A DNA stretch of 51,226 nucleotides from Gammaproteobacteria bacterium (GTDB taxonomy: Bacteria > Pseudomonadota > Gammaproteobacteria > Pseudomonadales > PIVM01). The translations under genes and the position numbers were made by a program. Of this stretch, positions 25,085-34,555 are shown piece by piece. How positions within the stretch are numbered: position 1 is the stretch's first letter; the number at the start of each line of letters is the position of its first letter. The notes beneath the pieces were generated by a model. It saw only the letters and a program-made list of their open reading frames with translations, ran no database searches and had not been told where the DNA came from. The stretch covers positions 1-51,226 of the forward strand of contig PIVM01000025.1 in assembly GCA_003353945.1 (NCBI GenBank), read 5' to 3'.

Positions 25085-27916
25085 TCAGTTAATCAACTTC
25101 AGGCCAGCAGGCAATGCCTCACCAAATACCCGCTTTGTTTCAGCTTCATCCAACTGTCGGACGTCTGATACCATCTCAAGCCACACGCATGGCGCCTTGG
25201 CCGACTTGAGCTTAGCGAGTATTTCTGTGCGAGCCTCTTCATCAACATCTCTTGTTCGATCACCGCTCATTCTACTTAACATCACAGCGGCAAAAGCGGC
25301 GTTTTGGTTTTTCTTCCAATCCTGATAAAAGATATCAATCAACCAGTCATGAACCTCTTCTCTTGGAACAACATTATGTGCACTGCCATGAAATGGAACG
25401 CGTGCACCAACTCGCCCCAGCGCCCACCAACTCGCTGGCGTTCCTCCGGTTTTATCTACACGTTTTAACAAGTTATTACCAACATCGATTTTATGCTCAA
25501 TCGGCAGATGCTCCAGAGAAGCAATAAGCCGCACCATGTCTTCAAAGGACTTCAATTTAATATCTGCCGCCAGCTTTGCATTCCTGCCAGCAGCAGGATT
25601 GATATATTTTGAAATATCTTTGTATATCCGCAATTGCTGCTCCTGATCCAAGCCCCCGGCCACCCGCCGCCAAAAAGTCCACCAGGCACTCCAGGATTGA
25701 TTTTGTTTGGGAAATTGAAGCCCCTGCTGATACAGGGGCCAAATTTTTTCCACTCGCCAATCGTCAAGAGGAAAACCAAAACCTGGCCTGAGGCAATATC
25801 CGGCCAGGTTAAACCAAACTCTCTCATGTGCTTCTGACCGTCGCCGTTTTTTCTGACCTTCTAGCAATTGGTCAAATAATTCTCTGAGTAGCGGCGTATT
25901 CCAATCATCACGTCTACCTAAAAGTTTCTCCAGATTATTGCGCAGTTGCTTAACGGCCTGAGGATCAGCTTGCTTTTTACTTTGCCCAAAAACCGAATAC
26001 AAGCTCTCTTTAGCCAAAGACAATTTTCCAGCCAATTGCGGGTCTAATCCTGCATCAGACGACTGCCGCTGCGCGGCAAGGTTCTTGCGTATTTGAAACT
26101 CTACATTCCAGCGCTGTTTGTTGTCGGCACAGCTGACACATTCAATCTGCATAGTACCCACTTCAGTCAATGTTGTTACCAGTTCAACTTCAACTTCCTG
26201 CCCCTTATCCAGCTCCTTATCCAAAGCGGCTACGAGTGGTGGTAACACAACAAAATCATCTTCACCGACAAGTTCTAAATCACCTTCTGTATAATGTGTA
26301 TCGGCAACGGATGACACCAGATGAAAACTCACAGGCTGTCCTAAACGCAAAGCAAATCGACGATTGTGTAAATGTACCTCCTTTCCCTCTTCCGTGCCTT
26401 TCGGCAATAAACAAACCCCCCTTCGCTCTGTGCTCTCTTCCCGCTCTTCCGCCTCAGCATCCAGCAGCAGAAAATAACTTCGTGCTGACCCACCACCAAT
26501 CTTTAACTGAGCACCTTTTCTTGCTTTGGCATAAGCTACTGCACCATAGGCAACCGCCAGATCAGGATGGGAATTGTGCAACGACCGAACACTTTGGCCT
26601 GCCCATTGACTAAAAACAGATAACGCGCGCTGACTAAGCAACGGGCTATTGAATACACCCCCGTTTAGCAGCACAGCTTGTGGAATAGCCGTTTGTGTTG
26701 AGTCTTCAGCATAACCCAACGACTCCCGACAAACCTGGGCATGACGATCGATAAATTCAGCGATGTGTTTACTGACGGCTGGATCAGCCACATAAGGCAG
26801 ACCAAACTCGATAATCGCTCCACGAGCTTTGATGGGTTTTTCCTTAAAATCCACCAACGGAAAAAAACCATCCAGCGCAATGTCTCTGACTTCGTCCCGC
26901 GTTAATTCACAACTCTTTGCACCACCAATCAGACGAGCACCACCCCCCAGCACTGTCACCTTTGCCTTTTCCGGTGCCTGTTCCGACAAGAGCAACTCCT
27001 TTGTCTTGCGTGTTTGCTGAATCAGTTGAGAAAGGCTGGCTGCTCTGAGTTTTTTACCTCCACCGACAATACGCTGCTCAGCACGGTGAGCCAATGCGAG
27101 ATCAACATTATCGCCCCCTAGCATAAGATGATCACCAACACCCACTCGCGTCAGCGCTAGCTCTCCATTATTAAAAACAACACGAATTAAACTGAGGTCG
27201 GTCGTACCTCCACCCACATCGCAAACCATTAACAAGCCAGTGTCTCGCAGAATATCAGCCGCCTGCTTTTCATTACGCGCATACCAGTCATAGCAGGCGG
27301 CCTGGGGCTCCTCCAATAATAATATATTGTGCAGGCCAGCCATGTTCGCCGCTTCCACGGTCAAACCCCGGGCCACCTCATCAAATGAGGCTGGCACGGT
27401 AATAACAAGCTCTTGATGCTCTAAAAGATCTTGTGGATGCTCATGATTCCAGGCTTGGCGAATGTGACTGAGATAACTGGCACTGGCAAGAACCGGGGAC
27501 ACTTTCGATACATCGTCATCGCTATCCCAAGGCAGGATGGCGGCACTTCTATCCACCTGAGAGTGTGATAGCCAACTTTTAGCACTGACCACCGATCGTC
27601 CTTCGACTTTCGAGCCCAACTCTCTGGCCCACTCGCCTACGATCACCTTGTCCAGCTCTCCAGGCAATGCAGCCTGAGACCAGGGTAAAAGCAGGTCTTG
27701 TTCCGCCACCTCGCCCTCTGCAGGATGGTAACGAAAAGAGGGTAGTAGTGGTTTTTTGGCTACTTCGCCTGGCGCCACCAGTTGATCAATTTCAAATAGT
27801 GTCGGCAAGGCCTGTTGCAACCACTTGGATATGTCTGCATAGGCAACCACTGTGTGGGTTGTGCCTAGGTCAATACCAACTAAAAATCTTGCTGTATTTT
27901 TATCGGAAGCTGTCAA
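25085..27916 (-). CDS. Hsp70-family protein with C-terminal DUF3731-like region
   Basis: A 943-residue DnaK relative. The ATPase domain is complete in outline: GIDLGTTHTVVAYAD (phosphate 1), VCDVGGGTTDLSLIRV (phosphate 2), and LLNGGVFNSPLLSQRAL near the adenosine site. It is followed by a substrate-domain-like part, then about 330 residues not found in DnaK (from about 610), matching the DUF3731 tail. The start seems to be TTG at 27916, since no ATG lies before the conserved GIDLGTT. It is third in a DUF2760-Hsp70-Hsp70 operon. A chaperone-like role is inferred; clients are unknown. Confidence 0.85.
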   Translation of the reverse strand: MTASDKNTARFLVGIDLGTTHTVVAYADISKWLQQALPTLFEIDQLVAPGEVAKKPLLPSFRYHPAEGEVAEQDLLLPWSQAALPGELDKVIVGEWARELGSKVEGRSVVSAKSWLSHSQVDRSAAILPWDSDDDVSKVSPVLASASYLSHIRQAWNHEHPQDLLEHQELVITVPASFDEVARGLTVEAANMAGLHNILLLEEPQAACYDWYARNEKQAADILRDTGLLMVCDVGGGTTDLSLIRVVFNNGELALTRVGVGDHLMLGGDNVDLALAHRAEQRIVGGGKKLRAASLSQLIQQTRKTKELLLSEQAPEKAKVTVLGGGARLIGGAKSCELTRDEVRDIALDGFFPLVDFKEKPIKARGAIIEFGLPYVADPAVSKHIAEFIDRHAQVCRESLGYAEDSTQTAIPQAVLLNGGVFNSPLLSQRALSVFSQWAGQSVRSLHNSHPDLAVAYGAVAYAKARKGAQLKIGGGSARSYFLLLDAEAEEREESTERRGVCLLPKGTEEGKEVHLHNRRFALRLGQPVSFHLVSSVADTHYTEGDLELVGEDDFVVLPPLVAALDKELDKGQEVEVELVTTLTEVGTMQIECVSCADNKQRWNVEFQIRKNLAAQRQSSDAGLDPQLAGKLSLAKESLYSVFGQSKKQADPQAVKQLRNNLEKLLGRRDDWNTPLLRELFDQLLEGQKKRRRSEAHERVWFNLAGYCLRPGFGFPLDDWRVEKIWPLYQQGLQFPKQNQSWSAWWTFWRRVAGGLDQEQQLRIYKDISKYINPAAGRNAKLAADIKLKSFEDMVRLIASLEHLPIEHKIDVGNNLLKRVDKTGGTPASWWALGRVGARVPFHGSAHNVVPREEVHDWLIDIFYQDWKKNQNAAFAAVMLSRMSGDRTRDVDEEARTEILAKLKSAKAPCVWLEMVSDVRQLDEAETKRVFGEALPAGLKLIN

Positions 27917-27950
27917 AGCTCATTTCACCATTTGTCCGGAATTTTTTGGA

Positions 27951-27987
27951 TAAGGGCCTCAGAAATTATTTTTTCCCGCGGCCCTAA
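27951..27987 (-). terminator. Terminator-like hairpin between the two Hsp70 genes
   Basis: AGGGCC (27953-27958) pairs with GGCCCT (27980-27985), with an inner GAAA/TTTC pairing. It belongs to the same hairpin type as those at 15032 and 36206 (TTAGGGCC...GGCCC). Inside an operon it may only reduce expression of the last gene. Confidence 0.5.
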
Positions 27988-28000
27988 GCATTCGTTATGA

Positions 28001-29875
28001 TCAAGACTGCCTGACATCCAATTCAACCTGCCACCGTTCACAACCATCTGTGGCGATCGCTTCAAGACAAAGCGTACCGACTTCCGTCACTCTACTGGCC
28101 AAGGTCACCGGAACCCTATCACCGGCCTGTCTTCCCTCAATGGGCAAATCAGCCTGAATCTCCGGCAGTTCTGTCAACTCGTCCATATCCCAATCATCAA
28201 GCACACTGCCTACACTGTCCTCTCTTCGTGTTGTGGAACCGTAAAATCTAAATTTCACCGGTTCACCAACAAGGAGATGAAAATTGCGATTGGACACTTC
28301 CGCCTGCGCCCCTTCTTCCATGCCAAAGGGGGCAACACACAGACCCTGCATGGGTGGCTCCATACCGGGCACTGCCGGCATCGCACTTTCGATACCCACA
28401 TAATAGGCTGAGGCGATACCGCCCTTTATCCTAACGCCTTTGCCATGGCGCACAAACCCGTAATATGCCGCACCGCTGGCGACAGCCAAGTCCAGATCCA
28501 GCCCTTCAAGTAACGTCGCTTTTTCTGCCCCCGCTTTCTGCAACCATTGATTGATAATATCCAACAAGCGCTGGGAAAGAACCGGTGCTTTTAAAACACC
28601 GCCATTCAACAATACGACTGTTGGCTTAATGAAGCCTTGATCATCCGCCTGGTTTTCGAATACCTCTTTGGTCGCTTCACACTGACGACTTAAAAATGCC
28701 GCCAGATGACGTGTAATACCCGCATCCTGCGCATAGGGAAGCCCCCCCTCGGACAAGGCACTGCGAGCCTGCTGCTGGGGATGCTCATCGATACCTACTT
28801 CGGGAAAAAAGCCAGCGACCAAACTGACAGTCACTTCTTCTCTGGTCAGTTCAGTGCGTATTGTGCCACCCAGCAATTTCGATCCCCGACTGGGAACAGC
28901 AATTTGTACAGAATCTATTTCCGGGTCACTTAACAAGGTTTCTTTCGCATCTCTGCAGGCATGAGTGAGCGCCATCACCTGCCAGGCCTGAAGTTTTTTA
29001 CCTTGCTGTGCCAATTTATTTCTAAGCACATAGGCCAGTGCAAGGTCCATATTATCGCCACCCAGCAAAATATGCTCACCAACCGCCACGCGATTGAGAA
29101 CCAGATCCCCATCCTTTTCTGTTACCGCAATCAATGACAGATCGGTTGTTCCTCCCCCCACATCCACAACCAATACAATATCCCCAACACTCACCTGTTC
29201 ACGCCAACCATCGGCACTGTTTTTAATCCAACTGTAAACCGCCGCCTGTGGCTCTTCCAGCAGGGTGAGTCGGTGAAATCCCATCTTTTGAGCCGCCTCT
29301 GCCGTCAACTCGCGAGCTGCGGGATCAAAAGACGCGGGCACTGTAATGGTCACATCCTGATCCACCAGAGGCGTTTCTGGAAATTGGTAATCCCATGCAT
29401 CACTTAAGTGTTGAAGATATCGATAGGTAGCATCAAAGGGAGAGACCTTTTCCACCTCTTCGGGACTATTAAAGGGAAGGATAGCCGAGCGCGTATCGAT
29501 AGTCCCATGACAAAGCCAACTCTTGGCGCTGGCAACCAGGCGTATCGGTGTTTTACTGCCCAAATCCCTGGCCATTGCTCCCAGAATAACATCGGGCTCG
29601 GCATTCCAGGGCAAAGCCACATCTCCCAGCGACAATTCCGATTCATGTGCCTGATAGATAAAAGAGGGAAGCTGTAATTTGTCTTCGATATTACCCGGTG
29701 ACGTTAACTGAGGAATAGCCAGCATTTTATGGGGCTTCTCGTCTCCTTCGGCTTGAAGATCTAAATAAGATAAAACACAGTGAGTGGTACCTAAATCAAT
29801 ACCGACAGAAAAACGATAGGCGATGGCATTCCCTCCATTTTGTTCGTTATTTGCATCAAGTCCTCCTTCGCTCAT
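28001..29875 (-). CDS. Hsp70-family protein
   Basis: A 624-residue DnaK relative, paralogous to the next gene downstream. It has GIDLGTTHCVLSYLD, the phosphate-2 loop VVDVGGGTTDLSLIAV and the block LLNGGVLKAPVLSQRLLD. The C-terminal substrate-binding part is short and beta-rich with no long helical lid. GGAGG lies 7 bases before the ATG, and the gene overlaps the DUF2760 stop by 4 bases (ATGA). Together with DUF2760 and the DUF3731 Hsp70 it forms a conserved but uncharacterised trio. It is not DnaK or HscA itself: no DnaJ or GrpE is adjacent. Confidence 0.87.
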   Translation of the reverse strand: MSEGGLDANNEQNGGNAIAYRFSVGIDLGTTHCVLSYLDLQAEGDEKPHKMLAIPQLTSPGNIEDKLQLPSFIYQAHESELSLGDVALPWNAEPDVILGAMARDLGSKTPIRLVASAKSWLCHGTIDTRSAILPFNSPEEVEKVSPFDATYRYLQHLSDAWDYQFPETPLVDQDVTITVPASFDPAARELTAEAAQKMGFHRLTLLEEPQAAVYSWIKNSADGWREQVSVGDIVLVVDVGGGTTDLSLIAVTEKDGDLVLNRVAVGEHILLGGDNMDLALAYVLRNKLAQQGKKLQAWQVMALTHACRDAKETLLSDPEIDSVQIAVPSRGSKLLGGTIRTELTREEVTVSLVAGFFPEVGIDEHPQQQARSALSEGGLPYAQDAGITRHLAAFLSRQCEATKEVFENQADDQGFIKPTVVLLNGGVLKAPVLSQRLLDIINQWLQKAGAEKATLLEGLDLDLAVASGAAYYGFVRHGKGVRIKGGIASAYYVGIESAMPAVPGMEPPMQGLCVAPFGMEEGAQAEVSNRNFHLLVGEPVKFRFYGSTTRREDSVGSVLDDWDMDELTELPEIQADLPIEGRQAGDRVPVTLASRVTEVGTLCLEAIATDGCERWQVELDVRQS

Positions 29876-30456
29876 AGCTCTACCTCCGCAGGGGCAATGA
29901 TGCTGGCATCATGCTCTGCTGCCAACTTGGGCAGCTTCACTTCAGTGACTTTCCATCCGCGATGAAGCAGTGTGCCGGTAAAGGGCGGTGTTCCAATCAC
30001 ATTGCCGGTAAGACGCACCTGAGAAGCATCAAAGCCTTGCTGCAAGGTAATCTGAGTTTCTTCCTCCTCCTCTCGAACGGGGACCAGCATAAAATATTCA
30101 TCAAGCGCCTTTTGGCCACCTTCGTGAACAACCCTGGCAGCAGCACCAATCTCCTCATCAGAGAATCCAGTGAGGTTTTCCTTCAAAAAATCGATTAATC
30201 TTGCTTCTTGTTGCAACAGGGCCAGCAATTGTAGTGCTGCATCCGGCGTGGATTCTTTAAGCTGCGTTACCGGTTTTGGCTCTGTCTTTGGCGGAGTGTC
30301 GTTTTCCTCCGCCTGAGAATCGTCGCTCCCTCCCTGAGCGCCCTTCTTGATCAAGAACAGGACGAAGAACACCATGACCAACAACACCAACCCTATGTGA
30401 GCAAGATCAATTGTTGTTGGCATAGCAATGCTTATATTGGCTATTTCAAGAGTCAT
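29872..30456 (-). CDS. DUF2760 membrane-anchored protein
   Basis: A 194-residue protein with one N-terminal membrane helix (about residues 18-40), an acidic/proline linker (about 45-70), and a soluble DUF2760 domain (LQLLALLQQEARLIDFLKEN, then VRLTGNVIGTPPFTGTLLHRGW). This is the known companion of the paired Hsp70 genes and probably localises them to the inner membrane; that is inference. The ATG at 30456 is used; M12 is possible. The stop overlaps the next start. The region upstream (30457-30731) holds a hairpin repeat and presumably the operon promoter. Confidence 0.82.
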   Translation of the reverse strand: MTLEIANISIAMPTTIDLAHIGLVLLVMVFFVLFLIKKGAQGGSDDSQAEENDTPPKTEPKPVTQLKESTPDAALQLLALLQQEARLIDFLKENLTGFSDEEIGAAARVVHEGGQKALDEYFMLVPVREEEEETQITLQQGFDASQVRLTGNVIGTPPFTGTLLHRGWKVTEVKLPKLAAEHDASIIAPAEVEL

Positions 30457-30544
30457 ATCGCTTTCTATTCCTAATTGTTAGTCTTCTTGCTTAAATCCTA
30501 TGAAATTACTCAGTGAATTCGAAGTAGCTAGGAGGTAGTGGCTT

Positions 30545-30582
30545 TTCTCCCTCTCCTTCTGGGGGAGGCTGGAGTGAGAGTA
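30545..30582. repeat. C/G-rich hairpin repeat upstream of DUF2760
   Basis: The stretch CCTCTCC-TTCTG-GGGGAGG (one wobble) followed by CTGGAGTGAGAG is of the widespread 'CCCTCTCC...GGAGAGGG...GGGTGAG' intergenic palindrome type. I see a single copy here. It is non-coding and of unknown function; it also lies near the promoter region of the Hsp70 operon. Confidence 0.5.
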
Positions 30583-30791
30583 AAAAATGAGGTGCAATCT
30601 TAGCGGTTCCTTTGTGGACGCTCAAGCATACTGTGCCATTGTTGGAAAATGAATATTCCGACCTCGGAATGGAGCAAAAAAATCAAGAAGATAAAACTGT
30701 CATTTTTCAATAACCCTTCTTTCATTGTTAATTGCTCTGTTACATACTGCGCTATTCAATCACCCATAATATGATCTCTCTCCAAATTCTT

Positions 30792-31685
30792 ATGTACCCG
30801 ATTCACTATATTGATCCCGTTTTCCGCCCCCCAAGCGAAGCCAGATCACTGATCCTGCAGGTAACTAACGGTTGTTCGTGGAATAAATGCACGTTTTGTG
30901 ACATGTACAAAGAGCAGCAAAAACAATTTAAAACCAAACCTATAGAGCATATTGACGCAGAGTTGCAACAGCTGTCAGACGCCAATTATCCGGTGCGACG
31001 GGTATTCCTTGCTGATGGCGATGCTATGGCCCTGTCTACTCGTCGCTTGCGAGATATATTGGAACGAATAAAAAAGCACTTTCCCGATGTGCAACGCATC
31101 TCATCCTATTGCTCACCTCGTAATGTTATCCATAAATCCGTTGAGGAGTTGCAAGGATTACGAGAACTGGGATTGGAGATTGTGTACGTGGGCTGTGAAA
31201 GCGGTGATGATAAACTGTTGGAATTGATTGAAAAAGGTGAGACCTTTGAGAGTTCACTAAAGGGATTACTAAAAATAAAGCAAGCCGGTCTAAAAAGCTC
31301 GATTATGTTGTTAAATGGTTTGGGTGGCCCAGAACTAAGCGAGCAGCATATGCGAGCTTCGGCAAAATTGATGAATGAAGTACAACCGGAATATCTCTCC
31401 AGTTTAGTTGTTAACTTTCCTCCAGGGGGAGAAGAACCGTTTAATAAAAATTTTCGTGGCCATTGGCGAAAGCTGCATAAAGAAGAATTATTTCGGGAAA
31501 TGGAAATTCTGCTCTCCAGTTTGCAATTACACAAAACCATCTTCCGCAGCGATCATGCCTCTAATTATCTTGTGTTAAAAGGCATATTAGGCAGAGACAA
31601 AGAGAAGTTGCTCAATATTGTTAGAACAGCGATCCATCAGCCTGGGGTGATTCCCCTGCGCCCCGAACGCTTGCGGGGCTTGTGA
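30792..31685 (+). CDS. Radical SAM protein, CX4CX2C type
   Basis: A 297-residue radical SAM protein. The cluster motif NGCSWNKCTFCDMY has cysteines C28, C33 and C36, spaced CX4CX2C rather than the usual CX3CX2C; this spacing is characteristic of a subfamily of Elp3/HemN-like proteins of unknown function. YVGCESGDDKLLELIEKG and LNGLGG are typical SAM-barrel elements. The start is chosen at MYPIHYIDPVFRPPSEA, the usual family N-terminus. Earlier starts at 30771 (ATG) and 30732 (TTG) exist, and none has a good ribosome site. No clear substrate protein is encoded beside it. Confidence 0.75.
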   Translation: MYPIHYIDPVFRPPSEARSLILQVTNGCSWNKCTFCDMYKEQQKQFKTKPIEHIDAELQQLSDANYPVRRVFLADGDAMALSTRRLRDILERIKKHFPDVQRISSYCSPRNVIHKSVEELQGLRELGLEIVYVGCESGDDKLLELIEKGETFESSLKGLLKIKQAGLKSSIMLLNGLGGPELSEQHMRASAKLMNEVQPEYLSSLVVNFPPGGEEPFNKNFRGHWRKLHKEELFREMEILLSSLQLHKTIFRSDHASNYLVLKGILGRDKEKLLNIVRTAIHQPGVIPLRPERLRGL

Positions 31686-31804
31686 TCGCCATCTCATCGT
31701 TGCCGTTTTTACGGTAACCATTCCTCAATAGAAGCCACAAAACGACACACCTGAAAAAGCTAGTCATCTTGCATGCAGTTGACTTTCATTTCAGTTTTGT
31801 GGAA

Positions 31805-32938
31805 TTAGTTGGCAAACGCCCGACCAGCCGCTATACGCCCACCCAACAGCGCCAGCGTTGAAGCACTGGAGCCAAGAATCATCTCAATATGTCGCGACCA
31901 GACACAATAGCGCCATAGGGGATAATCCTTATCAATACCCACACCACCGTGCAAGTGCTGAGCAGCAAAACTAACCCGATGACCGCAATCACCCGTCCAG
32001 ATTTTGGCGATCTCAACTTCCGTTGTTGCCTCACGCTCATTATCCAGCAGGGATATGGCCTGCTGTGTTACCAGACGTTGGCATTCCACATCGATATAAC
32101 AGTCAGCGGCACGATGACCAACGGCCTGAAAAGTGGCAATGGGCACATCAAACTGTTGTCTTTCGCCGGTATAGCTTGCCGTCATGCGCATCGATTTATC
32201 AGAGACGCCAGTTTGCATCGCACAGTAAGCCGTGCTTGTTCGTTCAGCCAACCATTGCATAATGGATGCGCCCTTAGCCCCTGTGTCAATCACATCCTTA
32301 GCCTCTACCATGACATTATTCAGCAACAACTCAAACTGCGGCTCTTGGGATGTCACTTTCAGCGGCGCGAGGCTTACACCGCTTGCCTGTGGGTCCAGCA
32401 AAAACACGCCTACACCCGTATCGGTTTGTGCGGATAACAAAATCCGTTGCGCTTTATCGGCAAAGGGCACGCACAGTTTGCTGCCATTCAGCACATAACC
32501 CTGCCCTTGTGCCCTGGCGTTTGTCAAAGCGGGCGTTGCAGGATTCTCATTACAGCTTTCCATCAGGGCGGCTGTGAGCAATAACTCGCCACTGGCCACG
32601 CCCGGCAAAAGACGCTGTTTCTGTTCATCGGTCCCAAAACGCTGTATTGGAAGAACTGAGCTAACTAATACCGGCACCACTGGCACCGGTGCGGTAGTAC
32701 GTCCCACCTCTTCGATCAACAGGCACAGTTCGGTAAAACCAAAATTCATCCCTCCGTATTTTGCTTCCAAGGCCACACCTAAAAGACCCGATTCGGCGAG
32801 CTGCGCCCAAAGCTGGGCATCGTAGCGCTCACCCTGCTTTTCCAGTGCATCCTGGCGCTCCGGGGTGGCCTTATCGTTTAATATCGCCTGTGCAAGATTC
32901 TGCACATCACGCTGCTCATCAGAGAATGAAAAGTCCAT
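31805..32938 (-). CDS. Acyl-CoA dehydrogenase, second subunit of a pair
   Basis: A 377-residue acyl-CoA dehydrogenase-fold protein beginning MDFSFSDEQRDVQNLAQAIL, with the C-terminal HLHGGVGIDKDYPLWRYCVW segment. The ATG at 32938 is preferred (GGGGA six bases upstream) over the longer frame to 32986, which would overlap the partner gene. It follows the other acyl-CoA dehydrogenase by 23 bases. Adjacent unlike pairs of this kind form alpha2beta2 enzymes (as ChsE1-ChsE2 in steroid side-chain beta-oxidation), where FAD sites lie at the interfaces. Substrate unknown; a steroid or other bulky acyl-CoA is likely from the neighbours. Confidence 0.85.
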   Translation of the reverse strand: MDFSFSDEQRDVQNLAQAILNDKATPERQDALEKQGERYDAQLWAQLAESGLLGVALEAKYGGMNFGFTELCLLIEEVGRTTAPVPVVPVLVSSVLPIQRFGTDEQKQRLLPGVASGELLLTAALMESCNENPATPALTNARAQGQGYVLNGSKLCVPFADKAQRILLSAQTDTGVGVFLLDPQASGVSLAPLKVTSQEPQFELLLNNVMVEAKDVIDTGAKGASIMQWLAERTSTAYCAMQTGVSDKSMRMTASYTGERQQFDVPIATFQAVGHRAADCYIDVECQRLVTQQAISLLDNEREATTEVEIAKIWTGDCGHRVSFAAQHLHGGVGIDKDYPLWRYCVWSRHIEMILGSSASTLALLGGRIAAGRAFAN

Positions 32939-32961
32939 CGCTTGTCCCCTATCGTTACGTG

Positions 32962-34179
32962 CTATCGTTGCGCCCGCGGCATCCACAAACCTGCCGCAGC
33001 AATGATGTCTCGTTGAATTTCGTTAGCTCCGCCACCAAAAGTAATAATCGATGCCGTGCGATAAAGCATCTCCAGTCGACCGCGCAGCTCACTGCCTTTG
33101 GAATCCAAATGCAGGGTACTGGCCTGACCAAGGATTTCCGCCAACAGGCGATAGGCTTCGACAAAAAACTCCGTGCCATAGGTTTTTGCGGCCGAGGCAT
33201 CCGCCATTTCAGAGGCAGCGGCAGTCATCGGATCTTCACCTTCCACCGGGTTACTTGCTTTCCAGGCAGACTTGTAGGTCATTAACTTTAACACCTCGAT
33301 ACCGCTGCGCACCTTGGCCAGATTGATCTGCACCCAGGGCTGATCTATCACTCGATCACCATTGGGCAGTTTATTGTCCATCGCCCACTGAATCGTATTG
33401 TTCAATAACTGGGAGACAGGGCCACAATTGACCAAGGACATACGCTCACGATTTAGCTGTCCGGTCACCAACCGCCAACCCTTGTCGAGCTCTCCCACCA
33501 AATGATCGGCCGGCACCCTCACGCTGTCGTAATAAGTGGCATTGGTGGTCACATCACCCAAGGTATGAATGGGTGTGCAGTCATAACCTTCAGCGTTGGT
33601 CGGCACCAGAAAAATTGAGATGCCTTTGTGTTTTTTGATATCGGGATCTGGATTGGTTCGCGCTGCCAGCCAGATATAATCCGCATGTTGGGCCAGACTG
33701 GTAAAAATCTTTTGCCCCTTGATTACCCACTCATCACCCTCCAAGGTAGCCGTGGTGGTTAATGACGCCAAATCGGTTCCGGCAGCCGGTTCAGAATAAC
33801 CGATCGCAATAATCAACTTCCCCGACAGAATTTTGGGCACCAGCTCACTTTTCATGCGCTCACTGGCATGTTGGGCCAATACGGGCCCTACCGCCTCTGT
33901 GGTCAAAAAGGGGAAAGGGAATCCTGCCCGCATCACCTCATCAACAAAAATCATTTGTTCGATATCACTCATCCCTCGACCACCTAGCTCTTTTGGCCAA
34001 CCGACACCGATCCAGCCATCCTGCCCTAATTTTTTCATTGCTTGCCAAAACAGTGGTCCACCGCCTTCCCCCGGTGTTGCATCCACTTCATCCTGCAGCT
34101 CGGGAGTCATTAACTGTTCAAAATAGGCCCGCAGCTCCGTTCGTAACGCTGCCTGTTCGGGGGTAAATTCGATTTTCAT
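32962..34179 (-). CDS. Acyl-CoA dehydrogenase, first subunit of a pair
   Basis: A 405-residue acyl-CoA dehydrogenase with GYSEPAAGTDLASLTTTA (flavin/substrate loop), WVIKGQKIFTS and the C-terminal FGGGANEIQRDIIA block carrying the usual late glutamate. It oxidises acyl-CoA to the enoyl-CoA in beta-oxidation. AAGGAA lies 7 bases before the ATG. It heads a leftward two-gene unit and is divergent from the DUF35/thiolase-fold pair, so one regulated intergenic region may serve both. Confidence 0.9.
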   Translation of the reverse strand: MKIEFTPEQAALRTELRAYFEQLMTPELQDEVDATPGEGGGPLFWQAMKKLGQDGWIGVGWPKELGGRGMSDIEQMIFVDEVMRAGFPFPFLTTEAVGPVLAQHASERMKSELVPKILSGKLIIAIGYSEPAAGTDLASLTTTATLEGDEWVIKGQKIFTSLAQHADYIWLAARTNPDPDIKKHKGISIFLVPTNAEGYDCTPIHTLGDVTTNATYYDSVRVPADHLVGELDKGWRLVTGQLNRERMSLVNCGPVSQLLNNTIQWAMDNKLPNGDRVIDQPWVQINLAKVRSGIEVLKLMTYKSAWKASNPVEGEDPMTAAASEMADASAAKTYGTEFFVEAYRLLAEILGQASTLHLDSKGSELRGRLEMLYRTASIITFGGGANEIQRDIIAAAGLWMPRAQR

Positions 34180-34555
34180 ATGTGTTCCTTGATTTGGAGC
34201 TAATCTCTGTGCGCTTTCAGCTCAATACGCAGCAAAACTATTCATTTTTTGCCTGTAAAACAAGGTGTGAGCATGAACTTGATCGATTATGACAATCAGC
34301 ATACTTCACTCAATCAGCGATAAGCACCTCAAATAATCCGACAAAATAGCTTTGCTAACAATAACAAAAATTATCAGATGTTATGTCATCACAGTTCAGC
34401 ACAGCCTGTTATCGACATATTTGATCAATAACACGGATCATCCATAAGCACCTGCAAATCTATTCCCAATCGGTATAATATACGCCCACATCGCTTTGCC
34501 GGATTATCCTGTGATTCCGAGCAAAGCCCCTTCAGACTTGTCAGGAGCCTAATCA
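34180..34555. other. Divergent promoter region between acyl-CoA dehydrogenase and DUF35 units
   Basis: No gene. A candidate rightward promoter is at 34452-34479 (CTGCAA, 16-base spacer, consensus TATAAT at 34474-34479). No convincing operator dyad was found by eye. Confidence 0.5.
34452..34479 (+). promoter_or_regulatory. Candidate promoter of the DUF35/thiolase-fold operon
   Basis: A perfect -10 TATAAT (34474-34479), 16 bases after a poor -35 (CTGCAA, 34452-34457), about 77 bases before the DUF35 start codon. Confidence 0.45.

Noticed and set aside
31779-31802. TAGTCA ... TTGACT arms downstream of the radical SAM gene
   Set aside because: Arms match the proposed MarR operator but are 12 bases apart rather than 6, and the site lies past the 3' end of the acyl-CoA dehydrogenase gene, not in a promoter.
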